Positions 1 through 6,209 of a stretch of DNA of 11,778 nucleotides are shown in pieces (the first letter of the stretch is position 1; every line of letters begins with the position of its first letter). Source of the stretch: Candidatus Limimorpha equi (GTDB taxonomy: Bacteria; Bacteroidota; Bacteroidia; Bacteroidales; F082). The notes under the pieces were generated by a model that worked only from the letters and a program-made list of their open reading frames with translations, was not told the origin of the DNA and ran no database searches. The stretch covers positions 1 to 11,778 of the forward strand of contig JAGHSL010000228.1 of the NCBI GenBank assembly GCA_018065885.1, written 5' to 3'. The position numbers and the translations under genes were made by a program.

Positions 1-1116
1 GGCATTCACGGCACTGTCACTGACAGTCTTACGGAACAGCCTATTATCGGAGCAACAATTACCATCGAAGGCCACGACCACCACGGATCATCCGTCACTT
101 CACACGAAGTCGGCGACTACCATCGTCCCATAAAAGGCGGGACCTATCAGGTAACTTATTCAGCCAACGGCTATCACCCAAAGACCGTCACACTCTCAGT
201 AAATGACCACGAAACCATTATTCAAGACATAAAACTGCTTGCAGGCGAAAACATCATTCCGAATTTCGAAGCCAATCAGACCAATGTCGCCATCGGACAA
301 GGCATCGACTTCACCGACTTGACTTGGGGAGCCAACCTCACAAATTGGGAATGGCAGTTCGAAGGCGGCACACCGAGTTTATCGAATGAGCAAAATCCAA
401 CAGGAATATGTTACAGCGAACCAGGCAATTACGATGTCACCTTAACCGTCACCAATGCCGACGGACAAAGCGAAAGCATCACGAAACACGCTTACATCAC
501 CGTTGCCGAAGCCTACTTGATGCACAACGGCACCATCAGCACCTGCAACGCCATTTTCTACGACTCAGGCGGGGCGGAAAATCCATACCAAAATGGCGAG
601 GACTACACGATGACCTTTTTGCCAAGTTCGGAAAACTCCAGACTTGAAATCGATTTCATCAACTTCAAAACCGAGGCCAATTACGACAAAATCTTCGTTT
701 ACGATGGCACAAGCCTCGATGCGCCACTGATTGGCAGTTATTCCGGCAATCACGGACCGGGCACCGTTACAGCAACAAATCCCGAAGGCGCACTGACTTT
801 CCGCTTCATTTCCGATGGATTACAGGATGGAACGGGCTGGACGGCACAAATCAGTTGCATTCCCGGCCTTAGCATCAACGAAAACACTTTGCAAAACGTT
901 TCGGTTTATCCGAATCCGGCAAAAGGCATTTTTACCATTGCTTGCGAAAACGATGTGAATTACACCTTATATAATAGTCTCGGTCAGGAAATCATTTCTG
1001 GAGAAATCATCAACGGAAAAGCAGAAATCGATACCCAAAACTTACAAAAAGGCGTTTATTTCCTGAGACTACACAATGAAGCCACATCTTCGATTCAGAA
1101 GATTGTTGTTGAATAA
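1..1116 (+). CDS. C-terminal part of a secreted protein with PKD, CUB and type IX sorting domains, probable M14 zinc carboxypeptidase
   Basis: The reading frame is open from the first base, so the 5' end lies outside the window; 371 residues are visible. Residues 1-75 look like a carboxypeptidase regulatory-like beta-sandwich (GDYHRPIKGGTY at about 45-56). I associate this version with the domain that follows the catalytic domain of Bacteroidota M14 metallocarboxypeptidases, so a secreted M14 peptidase is the best guess; the catalytic zinc site itself is not visible. Residues 84-168 resemble a PKD domain (WEWQFEGG, then YDVTLTVTNADG). Residues 173-286 resemble a CUB domain (YDKIFVYDG, FRFISDG, two Cys). 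Residues 298-371 are a type A Por sorting domain (VSVYPNPAKG, YNSLGQEI, GVYFLRL) that would direct export through the type IX system to the cell surface. It converges with the minus-strand gene 29 bp downstream. Confidence is high for the domains and moderate for the M14 assignment. Confidence 0.8.
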   Translation, partial: GIHGTVTDSLTEQPIIGATITIEGHDHHGSSVTSHEVGDYHRPIKGGTYQVTYSANGYHPKTVTLSVNDHETIIQDIKLLAGENIIPNFEANQTNVAIGQGIDFTDLTWGANLTNWEWQFEGGTPSLSNEQNPTGICYSEPGNYDVTLTVTNADGQSESITKHAYITVAEAYLMHNGTISTCNAIFYDSGGAENPYQNGEDYTMTFLPSSENSRLEIDFINFKTEANYDKIFVYDGTSLDAPLIGSYSGNHGPGTVTATNPEGALTFRFISDGLQDGTGWTAQISCIPGLSINENTLQNVSVYPNPAKGIFTIACENDVNYTLYNSLGQEIISGEIINGKAEIDTQNLQKGVYFLRLHNEATSSIQKIVVE

Positions 1117-1145
1117 GAAATAGTAATTTTTGGGAAAAACATACA

Positions 1146-1751
1146 TTATTGTATTTTCTCCAATCCCGTAAGTCCGCCATTTTCACCGACGACATACATT
1201 TTTGATTTCAAGTTTCCATTTGCATCGCAAAGATTATCAACGAGTAATCTGTTGCCCAAAATGAAATGCTGGCATTGAAAAGTGTCGCCTTTTTGCCATT
1301 TCGAATTCATGGTCTCGACAATTTCAAAACGCATGTTACCTAAATATTTCAAGGTGCTTTGCCTGTCGGGATTCCATGCAATTCGGATTGTTTCGCCAAT
1401 TTTTAGTTGCTCCGCATTTATCTCATTCCCAGTGAAATCGCCAGAATTGTTTGCCTCTTTTGATAAGTGTTCAAGATAAGTTTCCCAATCGTTTTCTCCG
1501 ACATATCTTGCCAAAATATCCACCGTGTACCGCCGTATGGTTGATGTTGGGTCTGTCCTGTCGTATCCAAAAAGCCGTTTCAGGGTTTTCTGCTCGATTT
1601 GTGCGTTGGGTAGCATTTGCTTGATGTCGCTTTCAAGGAAAGAAAAATCCTGTGGCGTCAGAACGCTTTTCGTGATGCCCGCCTTTCGGCAGATGTCGTG
1701 GCGCAGGCTGTCAAGTTCTTTGGTGTTGCGTGGAATGGATGTCTTTGCCAT
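1146..1751 (-). CDS. Hypothetical protein with a putative DNA-binding N-terminal region
   Basis: This is a 201-residue soluble protein with no signal peptide or membrane segment. The N-terminal half contains FSFLESDIKQ, TLKRLFGY and YTVDILARYVGENDWETYL. A TLKRLFGY element followed by a helix ending in a W-x-x-Y/F pattern recurs in many uncharacterised Bacteroidota proteins, and I read it as helix-turn-helix-like. The C-terminal half (about 115-201, with IGETIRIAWNPDRQ and GDTFQCQHF) appears beta-rich and could be a small sensing or binding domain. The start ATG lies 20 bp behind a TACTTTTG promoter element that has three GTACC repeats 12 bp upstream, so autoregulation is plausible. The gene is divergent from the kinase gene at 1974. 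The specific function is unknown. Confidence 0.72.
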   Translation of the reverse strand: MAKTSIPRNTKELDSLRHDICRKAGITKSVLTPQDFSFLESDIKQMLPNAQIEQKTLKRLFGYDRTDPTSTIRRYTVDILARYVGENDWETYLEHLSKEANNSGDFTGNEINAEQLKIGETIRIAWNPDRQSTLKYLGNMRFEIVETMNSKWQKGDTFQCQHFILGNRLLVDNLCDANGNLKSKMYVVGENGGLTGLEKIQ

Positions 1752-1771
1752 ATTGGACTTGAATTTGAGTG

Positions 1772-1779
1772 CAAAAGTA
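1772..1779 (-). promoter_or_regulatory. Promoter -7 element for the minus-strand gene starting at 1751
   Basis: Read on the minus strand this is TACTTTTG, an exact match to the Bacteroidota consensus TAnnTTTG. It ends 20 bp before the ATG, giving a short leader. No TTG -33 element is evident; the expected position is occupied by GTACC repeats. Confidence 0.6.
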
Positions 1780-1791
1780 GTTCTTTTTACG

Positions 1792-1816
1792 GGTACTTGT
1801 CGGTACTTAATGGTAC
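1792..1816 (-). promoter_or_regulatory. Candidate operator: three GTACC repeats at 10-bp spacing
   Basis: GGTAC begins at 1792, 1802 and 1812 on the plus strand, exactly 10 bp apart and so on one face of the helix. Read on the minus strand the two promoter-proximal units are AAGTACC and the distal one is TGTACC. The block ends 12 bp upstream of the TACTTTTG element, where an activator or the -33 contact would sit. A near-identical arrangement occurs at 4187-4212. Confidence 0.5.
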
Positions 1817-1840
1817 ATATTTGAACTTTGGCTGCTGGTA

Positions 1841-1882
1841 TTTAGCCTTTAGCCTTTAGCCATTAGCTATTAGCCATCAGCC
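1841..1882. repeat. Heptanucleotide tandem array, six TTTAGCC-like units
   Basis: Six contiguous 7-mers are present: TTTAGCC three times, then ATTAGCT, ATTAGCC and ATCAGCC. The array is noncoding and lies in the divergent spacer between the genes at 1751 and 1974. It resembles the short heptamer arrays known from cyanobacterial intergenic regions, but no function is implied by the sequence. Confidence 0.75.
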
Positions 1883-1906
1883 AATGTTCAAAATCGTTAA
1901 AATTAG

Positions 1907-1948
1907 AAACCAAAAACCGAAAACTGACGACTGATAACTGAAAACCAG
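1907..1948. repeat. Second heptanucleotide array, AAACYGA-like units
   Basis: Contiguous 7-mers AAACCAA, AAACCGA, AAACTGA, CGACTGA, TAACTGA and AAACCAG run from 1907 to 1948. The period equals that of the neighbouring TTTAGCC array, but the unit differs and the two arrays are out of phase. The array ends just upstream of the kinase promoter. Confidence 0.65.
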
Positions 1949-1957
1949 TAAAAACAC

Positions 1958-1965
1958 TATATTTG
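1958..1965 (+). promoter_or_regulatory. Promoter -7 element of the kinase gene
   Basis: TATATTTG matches TAnnTTTG exactly. Only 8 bases separate it from the ATG at 1974, so the transcript would have almost no leader. No convincing TTG -33 element is seen at the usual 19-20 bp spacing. Confidence 0.6.
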
Positions 1966-1973
1966 CACACATT

Positions 1974-3308
1974 ATGGCATCGGAAAATTTCACATCGGGC
2001 TCGTTTGGAGAAATGGCCGTTGGTTTCTCTAAATTTCATGATTATCAGCTTGTTCCTGTTTCTGGGGCAGGTTATAGCGTCTTGTATACGGTAATCAGTG
2101 GAGAACGGAAACTTTTTCTGAAATCCGTCAACAGGCAGGAGGGATGTGAGGCCGAAAACCTTGCGCGGCTGCAACGCGAGTACAAGCAGATGGAACGGCT
2201 TTACGGCAACGACCATATCGTGCGTTGCATCGGCTGGCGCGATGACCCGAAAGTCGGGCCGTGCATCGTGATGGAATACATCGACGGCATGAGATTAGAT
2301 GATTTTCTGGCTACTAAACCATCGGCAAAAGAACGGAAACGCATTTTCCTGGAATTTCTTGATGCTTTGGAGTTTATCCACGACCGGCAAGTCGTTCACA
2401 ACGATTTGAAGTTGGAGAACATCATCATAACCGCCAACGGCCACAGCCTGAAACTGATAGATTTCGGTTATGCCGACAACGATGCCAACCTCGAAAAAGC
2501 CACGGGGGGCACTAAGGCCTTTGCTGCGCCCGAATTGTTGCAGCAGGAAAAGACCGATTGCAGCAGCGACATTTATTCCTTGGGCTTCATCATAAAGGCA
2601 CTTTTTCCGCGTCGTTACAAGCTGATTGCAGCCAAATGTTTGCGCAAAAATCCGCAGAAAAGGTATGCGCGTGTGGCCGAAATCCGCAAGGCGATTCATC
2701 GGCGCAATGTGGCAAAATGGTTGTTCCTGACAGCTTTGTTATTGGTGTTATTAATCTGGAATTGGCTGCCTCAAAATCGTACTGAAAAAATTGAAATTCA
2801 ATCCGTTGTTCAAAATGATACGGTCGTGCGTGTCGATAGTGTGTTTGTCGTGCGCGAAATCCACGACACGGTGCAAATGGCGCAATCGGGCAAGCAGGAA
2901 GTGGTTCGTATTGTTGCGTCTGTCGATTATAGTACTCCGACTATGAATTTCGATTCCATCCACCAAGTCTATCTGGATTTGTACCAGCGTTATGAAAAGG
3001 AAATTCAGAAAGCTCTTGCCGACGGCACCTTGCAATATATTGATTTTGCCGACCATTACCGACTCCGTTTCGCAAACGATATGCAAGCCTTGCACGACAA
3101 GCTGATGCCCAGTGACTTGACCATGCAGTTCCAGTTCGAGTCGGATTTTGCGGCAGCCTACGGACTTTTCCTGCCAAAAATTGGATCTTTGTATATTGAT
3201 AAGTTGCCGACAATCGATCAAATCGGGCAGACAGACCCAGCCAAAGCCGATCAGCTCAGAATTGAATGTCAAGAAGATCTTTTTAAAGTGACTGGAGGGC
3301 TTAAGTGA
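1974..3308 (+). CDS. Hanks-type Ser/Thr protein kinase with one transmembrane helix and a C-terminal domain
   Basis: This is a 444-residue protein. The kinase domain spans roughly residues 23-245. It has a glycine-loop-like GAGYSVLY (31-38), catalytic Lys50 in LFLKS, a likely helix-C Glu69, a catalytic loop VHNDLKLEN (141-149), DFG (163-165), APE (185-187) and SSDIYSLG (197-204). The catalytic Asp144 and the metal-binding residues are kept, so activity is expected, but the HRD arginine is Asn143. That suggests control that does not rely on the usual activation-loop phosphate. Residues 247-265 form one transmembrane helix after a positively charged stretch, placing the kinase in the cytoplasm. 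The 180-residue C-terminal part (266-444), probably periplasmic, shows no recognised domain. The start is chosen because TATATTTG lies just upstream. It is divergent from the putative regulator at 1751. Confidence 0.88.
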   Translation: MASENFTSGSFGEMAVGFSKFHDYQLVPVSGAGYSVLYTVISGERKLFLKSVNRQEGCEAENLARLQREYKQMERLYGNDHIVRCIGWRDDPKVGPCIVMEYIDGMRLDDFLATKPSAKERKRIFLEFLDALEFIHDRQVVHNDLKLENIIITANGHSLKLIDFGYADNDANLEKATGGTKAFAAPELLQQEKTDCSSDIYSLGFIIKALFPRRYKLIAAKCLRKNPQKRYARVAEIRKAIHRRNVAKWLFLTALLLVLLIWNWLPQNRTEKIEIQSVVQNDTVVRVDSVFVVREIHDTVQMAQSGKQEVVRIVASVDYSTPTMNFDSIHQVYLDLYQRYEKEIQKALADGTLQYIDFADHYRLRFANDMQALHDKLMPSDLTMQFQFESDFAAAYGLFLPKIGSLYIDKLPTIDQIGQTDPAKADQLRIECQEDLFKVTGGLK

Positions 3309-3370
3309 TTATTTGCCGCAAAAATTTCATCGTTTTTAACTCAAATAGGTGAAAGTTTTCAATTGATTTG

Positions 3371-3378
3371 TATTTTTG
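3371..3378 (+). promoter_or_regulatory. Promoter -7 element of the HEPN/MNT operon
   Basis: TATTTTTG matches TAnnTTTG and ends 16 bp before the ATG at 3395. A well-spaced -33 TTG is not apparent. Confidence 0.5.
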
Positions 3379-3394
3379 CTGAAAATTTGTTGTC

Positions 3395-3841
3395 ATGACA
3401 GAAAACATTCCAAGATGGGAACAAAAGTTGCAAAGCTATCATAAGGCTTTGAATCGGTTGGCGGAATTGGTGGCAGAAGCGAAGAAACGCCAGCTTAATG
3501 ATTTTGAAGTGGATGGATTGGTGCAAAGGTTTGAGTTTACTTTTGAATTGGCGTGGAAACTTATGAAAAGTTATGCCGATTATCAAGGTGTTGACAAAGA
3601 AATCATGGGGTCGAGGGATGCCATCCGTTGGGCTTTTGACAGCAAGTTGATTGCTGATGGAGCAGTGTGGATGGAAATGTTGAAAAGGAGAAACGACACT
3701 TCCCATAATTATGATGAGGAGATGTCGTCGGAAGTAGTCCAACAGATTAAGGATTCCTATTTTGAATTGTTTGTCAGTTTTTATGAAAAGATGAATCAAC
3801 TGTCATCTTCCGCTCAAGAGGATTTGTTTTCCAGCCTATAA
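3395..3841 (+). CDS. HEPN-domain protein, HI0074/HepT-like (nucleotidyltransferase substrate-binding family; probable toxin)
   Basis: This is a 148-residue, mostly helical protein. It matches the nucleotidyltransferase substrate-binding (HI0074-like) branch of the HEPN superfamily: an N-terminal helix with WEQKLQSYHKAL, a central FEFTFELAWKLMK, then SRDAIRWAF. The segment R99-NDTS-H104-N-Y106 is an exact RX4HXY motif. In HepT toxins this forms the RNase site, and its tyrosine is the residue AMPylated by the partner antitoxin. The gene sits 3 bp upstream of an MNT nucleotidyltransferase gene, the standard order for the two-gene module. Toxicity and RNase activity are known for some family members only; the older HI0073/HI0074 pair was described simply as a two-subunit nucleotidyltransferase, so the physiological role here is inferred. 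Confidence 0.85.
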   Translation: MTENIPRWEQKLQSYHKALNRLAELVAEAKKRQLNDFEVDGLVQRFEFTFELAWKLMKSYADYQGVDKEIMGSRDAIRWAFDSKLIADGAVWMEMLKRRNDTSHNYDEEMSSEVVQQIKDSYFELFVSFYEKMNQLSSSAQEDLFSSL

Positions 3842-3844
3842 ATC

Positions 3845-4156
3845 ATGGAGCAATTTGGACTTAAAGATAATGAAATCAAAGCCTTGCGTGCTGTCTTCGC
3901 CTCGATTCCGGAGGTTGAGGAAGCTGTCGTTTATGGCTCGCGTGCCCGAATGACAAACAGGATTTCGTCCGATATTGACATAACGCTGATTGGGAAAGAC
4001 TTGACCTATACGCAATTGGCGCTTGCCGACGATATGATAGACAGTCTTTTTCTGCCCTATTTCGTTGATTTAAGTCTGTTCTCTTCCTTGAAAAACCAAG
4101 CCTTGCTTGACAATATTGAAGCAGAAGGCAAAGTGCTGTTTGTTAGAAACAATTGA
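3845..4156 (+). CDS. MNT-type minimal nucleotidyltransferase (probable MntA-like antitoxin)
   Basis: This 103-residue protein has the minimal pol-beta nucleotidyltransferase fold. It shows the full GSX10DXD motif (G31-S32, D43-I-D45) and a third likely metal-binding Asp75 in YFVDLSLF, so the active site looks intact. Type VII antitoxins of this family transfer AMP to the tyrosine in the RX4HXY motif of the partner HEPN toxin, and that motif is present in the upstream gene. Start and stop give a length typical of the family. The ATG lies 3 bp after the upstream stop, consistent with one transcript. The pair is a probable toxin-antitoxin module, though family members differ in experimentally shown activity. 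Confidence 0.85.
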   Translation: MEQFGLKDNEIKALRAVFASIPEVEEAVVYGSRARMTNRISSDIDITLIGKDLTYTQLALADDMIDSLFLPYFVDLSLFSSLKNQALLDNIEAEGKVLFVRNN

Positions 4157-4186
4157 TGTTTTAACGTTTTTTTCTCCTGAAAACAA

Positions 4187-4212
4187 GTACCGATAAGTAC
4201 CAAAAACATACC
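4187..4212 (+). promoter_or_regulatory. Candidate operator: GTACC repeats, second copy
   Basis: GTACC occurs at 4187-4191 and 4197-4201, 10 bp apart, with a degenerate third unit ATACC at 4208-4212. The third unit ends 11 bp before a TATTTTTG -7 element. The first two units share AAGTACCGAYAAGTACC with the minus-strand promoter at 1792-1816, so the two loci may be controlled by the same factor. Confidence 0.5.
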
Positions 4213-4223
4213 TATAATATCTA

Positions 4224-4231
4224 TATTTTTG
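4224..4231 (+). promoter_or_regulatory. Promoter -7 element behind the GTACC repeats
   Basis: TATTTTTG matches TAnnTTTG. It has no TTG at -33 and instead carries the GTACC repeats 11 bp upstream, the same architecture as at 1772-1816. Transcription would run into the candidate RNA at about 4298 and on towards the peptide operon. Confidence 0.5.
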
Positions 4232-4261
4232 CCCTCAGAAAGCAGTGCTGAAATATTTTTG

Positions 4262-4291
4262 TTGCAAGTTAGAAAACTATCGTTATATTTG
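4262..4291 (+). promoter_or_regulatory. Near-consensus Bacteroidota promoter
   Basis: TTG at 4262-4264 is followed by a 19-bp spacer and TATATTTG at 4284-4291, matching both the -33 and the -7 consensus. It is the best promoter in the window. Transcription should start near 4297, just before the first hairpin of the candidate structured RNA. Confidence 0.7.
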
Positions 4292-4297
4292 CAGCGT

Positions 4298-4472
4298 AAT
4301 ATTTCGGTAGCAATACCATCTGCCTGAAAGTGAAAATCTCGCAAATTTGAACTTGTAGAAAAGGCAGAAAGTAGAATTGTGTGCCCTAAAAGCACGCACT
4401 GCTTTCTTATCTTTCTACAGGGCAATGCGAGAGCCTTCACTTCGGATAGGAAAAACGGGTGCGGGCTTTTTT
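4298..4472 (+). ncRNA. Candidate structured RNA (small RNA or regulatory leader)
   Basis: About 175 nt lie between the promoter at 4262-4291 and a terminator. GGTA/TACC (4306-4309, 4314-4317) is closed by a GCAA loop, a GNRA tetraloop. TCTGCC (4319-4324) pairs with GGCAGA (4363-4368). TGCCCT (4382-4387) pairs with AGGGCA (4419-4424) and encloses the hairpin AAAGCA/TGCTTT (4389-4394, 4400-4405). TTTCTAC (4412-4418) can pair with either of two upstream copies of GTAGAA (4355-4360, 4371-4376), which would give a pseudoknot or a switch. No protein with convincing features is encoded. I could not match it to a known family; the sequence does not show recognisable tmRNA, SRP RNA or common riboswitch cores. 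It could act in trans or control the downstream peptide operon by attenuation. Confidence 0.45.
4432..4472 (+). terminator. Intrinsic terminator at the end of the candidate RNA
   Basis: AGCCT-T-CAC (4432-4440) can pair with GTG-C-GGGCT (4459-4467), one internal mismatch and one G-U pair, around an 18-nt loop. Six T residues follow (4467-4472). Read-through would be needed for the promoter at 4262 to serve the peptide operon. Confidence 0.55.
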
Positions 4473-4572
4473 ATTGTCCAATCCCCAAACAGTACGGAAC
4501 ACAGCGGAAGCCGAAAAGCTGGAAGAGAGTAGGCGCATGAGCAACAAGAAGTTGTGCCCGACACGGATTTAG
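4459..4572 (+). pseudogene. Possible relic of a small gene related to the one at 6434
   Basis: A 37-codon frame could begin at a GTG inside the terminator and end at TAG 4570-4572. It contains AEAEKLEESRR, and the segment 4504-4535 matches 28 of 32 bases with the 3' end of the 46-residue gene at 6434, in the same reading frame. No ATG, promoter or convincing start is present for the whole frame, so I treat it as a remnant or a noncoding duplicate rather than an expressed gene. Confidence 0.25.
4504..4535 (+). repeat. Dispersed 32-bp repeat, copy 1
   Basis: This segment is identical at 28 of 32 positions to 6551-6582, with no indels. Copy 1 lies about 50 bp upstream of the membrane-peptide gene at 4584; copy 2 lies about 20 bp upstream of the candidate precursor gene at 6604. 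It could be a duplicated gene end or a shared leader element. Confidence 0.65.
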
Positions 4573-4583
4573 GGCTTTGAAAA

Positions 4584-4727
4584 ATGAAAAGAATACTCGG
4601 ATTAGTTATCATTATCCTTGGTTTTGGCATTGGAGGATTTATCGTTCAGGCAGGTTCAACGTTGGTTGGCGCGATTGTAAGCATCGTCGGACTTGTTGCA
4701 GGAGCTAAGATGATGAAATCAGCTTGA
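4584..4727 (+). CDS. Small hydrophobic membrane peptide, 47 residues
   Basis: The frame begins MKRILGLVII and ends AKMMKSA. It consists almost entirely of two glycine-rich hydrophobic segments, about residues 4-21 and 26-41, joined by a short polar turn (QAGST), with Lys/Arg at both ends. This is the profile of a small two-helix inner-membrane protein. It lies 23 bp upstream of the radical SAM gene on the same strand, after a 427-bp leader region. Possible roles include an anchor or immunity-like partner of the peptide pathway, or a bacteriocin-like peptide; nothing in the sequence decides between these. Its reading frame and the absence of a competing ORF support it as a gene. Confidence 0.6.
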   Translation: MKRILGLVIIILGFGIGGFIVQAGSTLVGAIVSIVGLVAGAKMMKSA

Positions 4728-4750
4728 TTTTGGATATATAATTATTAAAT

Positions 4751-6208
4751 ATGTTAGTACGCCAGTCAAAAAATACTTTCATCCGTTTTATGGATGATTT
4801 CGGCTACATCACGAATCAGATGACGAGATACGACCGCACCTATAATGAGACGGGAGCGGATTTTCTGAGAGAGATTAGCCGAATTCCTCAAAATGTCGAA
4901 GATATTGTTGCAAGATTGCGCAATGTCTATAACGATAGTGTCTCAACGAAAGAACTGAAAGCTGATTTCCTCGATTTCGTGAAAGACCTTACCGAACATC
5001 TTTTTTTGGTGACAGGCGAAACGCCTGAAGAACTTGATGAAAAGGATTTGGATTTTTCTTATAGCATGGAAAACCCAAAGACATTGGTGGATGATTTCTA
5101 TCAGGAAACAAGGCAAAAGGTTGATGAATGTACGCAGGATTTCATGTTAGAAAACACGCAGCGGAAACCAAGACTGAACGCATTGCAGTTTGAACTGACA
5201 AGCCGTTGCAACGAGCGTTGCATTCATTGCTACATTCCTAATGGCAAGAAAAACACTGGTAAGGACATGCCAACGGAGAAGGTGTTTTCGCTGATAGACG
5301 AATTTGCCGAAATGGGCGGCTTGCATGTAACGCTTTCAGGCGGCGAGGTGTTTCTGCATAAGGACATCATCCCTATTATGCAGTATTGCCGGAAGAAGGA
5401 TATGCAGATTTCGATTCTCAGTAACCTCATTGCCTTGCGAGACGAACAGATACCTTATATAAAAGAGGCCAATGTCTCACTCGTTCAGACTTCATTGTAT
5501 AGTATGGATGCCGAAATTCACGACACTATAACTACGGTTAAAGGTTCGCAAGTGAAGACGAAAGCCGCTGTTGAAAAGTTAGTTGCAGCCGACATCCCTG
5601 TGCAGATTTCGTGTCCATTGATGAAAGCCAATTATGAAGGCTACGCTGATGTGTTGCAGTATGCACAAAGTTTGCGTTGCAAGGCGCAGACCGATTACAT
5701 CATGATGGCGCAATCGGATTGCGACACCCAGAATCTCGCCAACCGCATTTCTTTGGAAGAGACGGAAAAGGTAATCCGTGACATTATTAAATGGGACAAG
5801 GACTATAAGGAAAACACATTAAAGCAGAGACCAATTTCCGAGGAAATAGCCTTCGACCCCAAGCGGTTTGCCCAGCAGCCAGTTTGTGGTGCAGGCATTA
5901 ACGACTGCTGCATAACGGAGAATGGCGACGTTTATCCGTGTGCAGGTTGGCAGGCAATGGTTTGCGGCAATGTGTATCAGCAAAGCTTGAAAGATATTTG
6001 GCATAATTCTCTGCAATTCAAACAGATTCGCAACGTGACGCAAGGTGACTTCCCCGAATGTCTGAAATGCGAAGCACGAAACTATTGCGCCATGTGCCTT
6101 GTGCGCAACTACAACGAAAGCGGAGGCGATATGTTTAAGATTAACAAGCATTTCTGCGATGTCGCTTTCTTAAATAAAAAAATTGTTGAAGAGTATTATA
6201 AAAAGTAA
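4751..6208 (+). CDS. Radical SAM/SPASM peptide-modifying enzyme with N-terminal PqqD-like region
   Basis: This is a 485-residue enzyme. Residues 1-90 fit the size and position of a PqqD-like precursor-recognition (RRE) domain, although the match is by position and helical character only. The radical SAM core starts at about 143: C153-x3-C157-x2-C160 in CNERCIHCY binds the SAM-cleaving 4Fe-4S cluster, and SGGE (196-199) is the SAM-contacting motif. The C-terminal SPASM region (about 375-470) has Cys379, 386/387, 397, 405, 437, 440, 446, 449 and 469, enough for two auxiliary clusters. Such enzymes install thioether, C-C or similar crosslinks in ribosomal peptides. The 41-residue Cys- and Tyr-rich peptide at 6604 is the obvious substrate. 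The next gene starts 1 bp after the stop, indicating an operon. The ATG follows an AT-rich stretch and has no Shine-Dalgarno. Confidence 0.9.
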   Translation: MLVRQSKNTFIRFMDDFGYITNQMTRYDRTYNETGADFLREISRIPQNVEDIVARLRNVYNDSVSTKELKADFLDFVKDLTEHLFLVTGETPEELDEKDLDFSYSMENPKTLVDDFYQETRQKVDECTQDFMLENTQRKPRLNALQFELTSRCNERCIHCYIPNGKKNTGKDMPTEKVFSLIDEFAEMGGLHVTLSGGEVFLHKDIIPIMQYCRKKDMQISILSNLIALRDEQIPYIKEANVSLVQTSLYSMDAEIHDTITTVKGSQVKTKAAVEKLVAADIPVQISCPLMKANYEGYADVLQYAQSLRCKAQTDYIMMAQSDCDTQNLANRISLEETEKVIRDIIKWDKDYKENTLKQRPISEEIAFDPKRFAQQPVCGAGINDCCITENGDVYPCAGWQAMVCGNVYQQSLKDIWHNSLQFKQIRNVTQGDFPECLKCEARNYCAMCLVRNYNESGGDMFKINKHFCDVAFLNKKIVEEYYKK

Positions 6209-6209
6209 A

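Noticed and set aside
2295..3272. Long minus-strand frames inside the kinase gene
   Set aside because: They lie wholly within the kinase, whose domains, membrane helix and promoter are convincing; the antisense translations show no domains.
4057..4440. A 127-codon minus-strand frame across the leader region
   Set aside because: It overlaps the end of the MNT gene, two plus-strand promoters and the candidate RNA, and has no coherent domain or promoter.
4298..4472. tmRNA, SRP RNA or 6S RNA
   Set aside because: No tRNA-like ends or resume frame, no SRP core hairpin, and the 5' and 3' ends do not form the long closing stem expected of 6S RNA; left as unassigned.
6183..6209. TTG start extending the 75-residue protein upstream
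   Set aside because: It would overlap the radical SAM gene by 26 bp in another frame, whereas the ATG at 6210 fits 1 bp after its stop.
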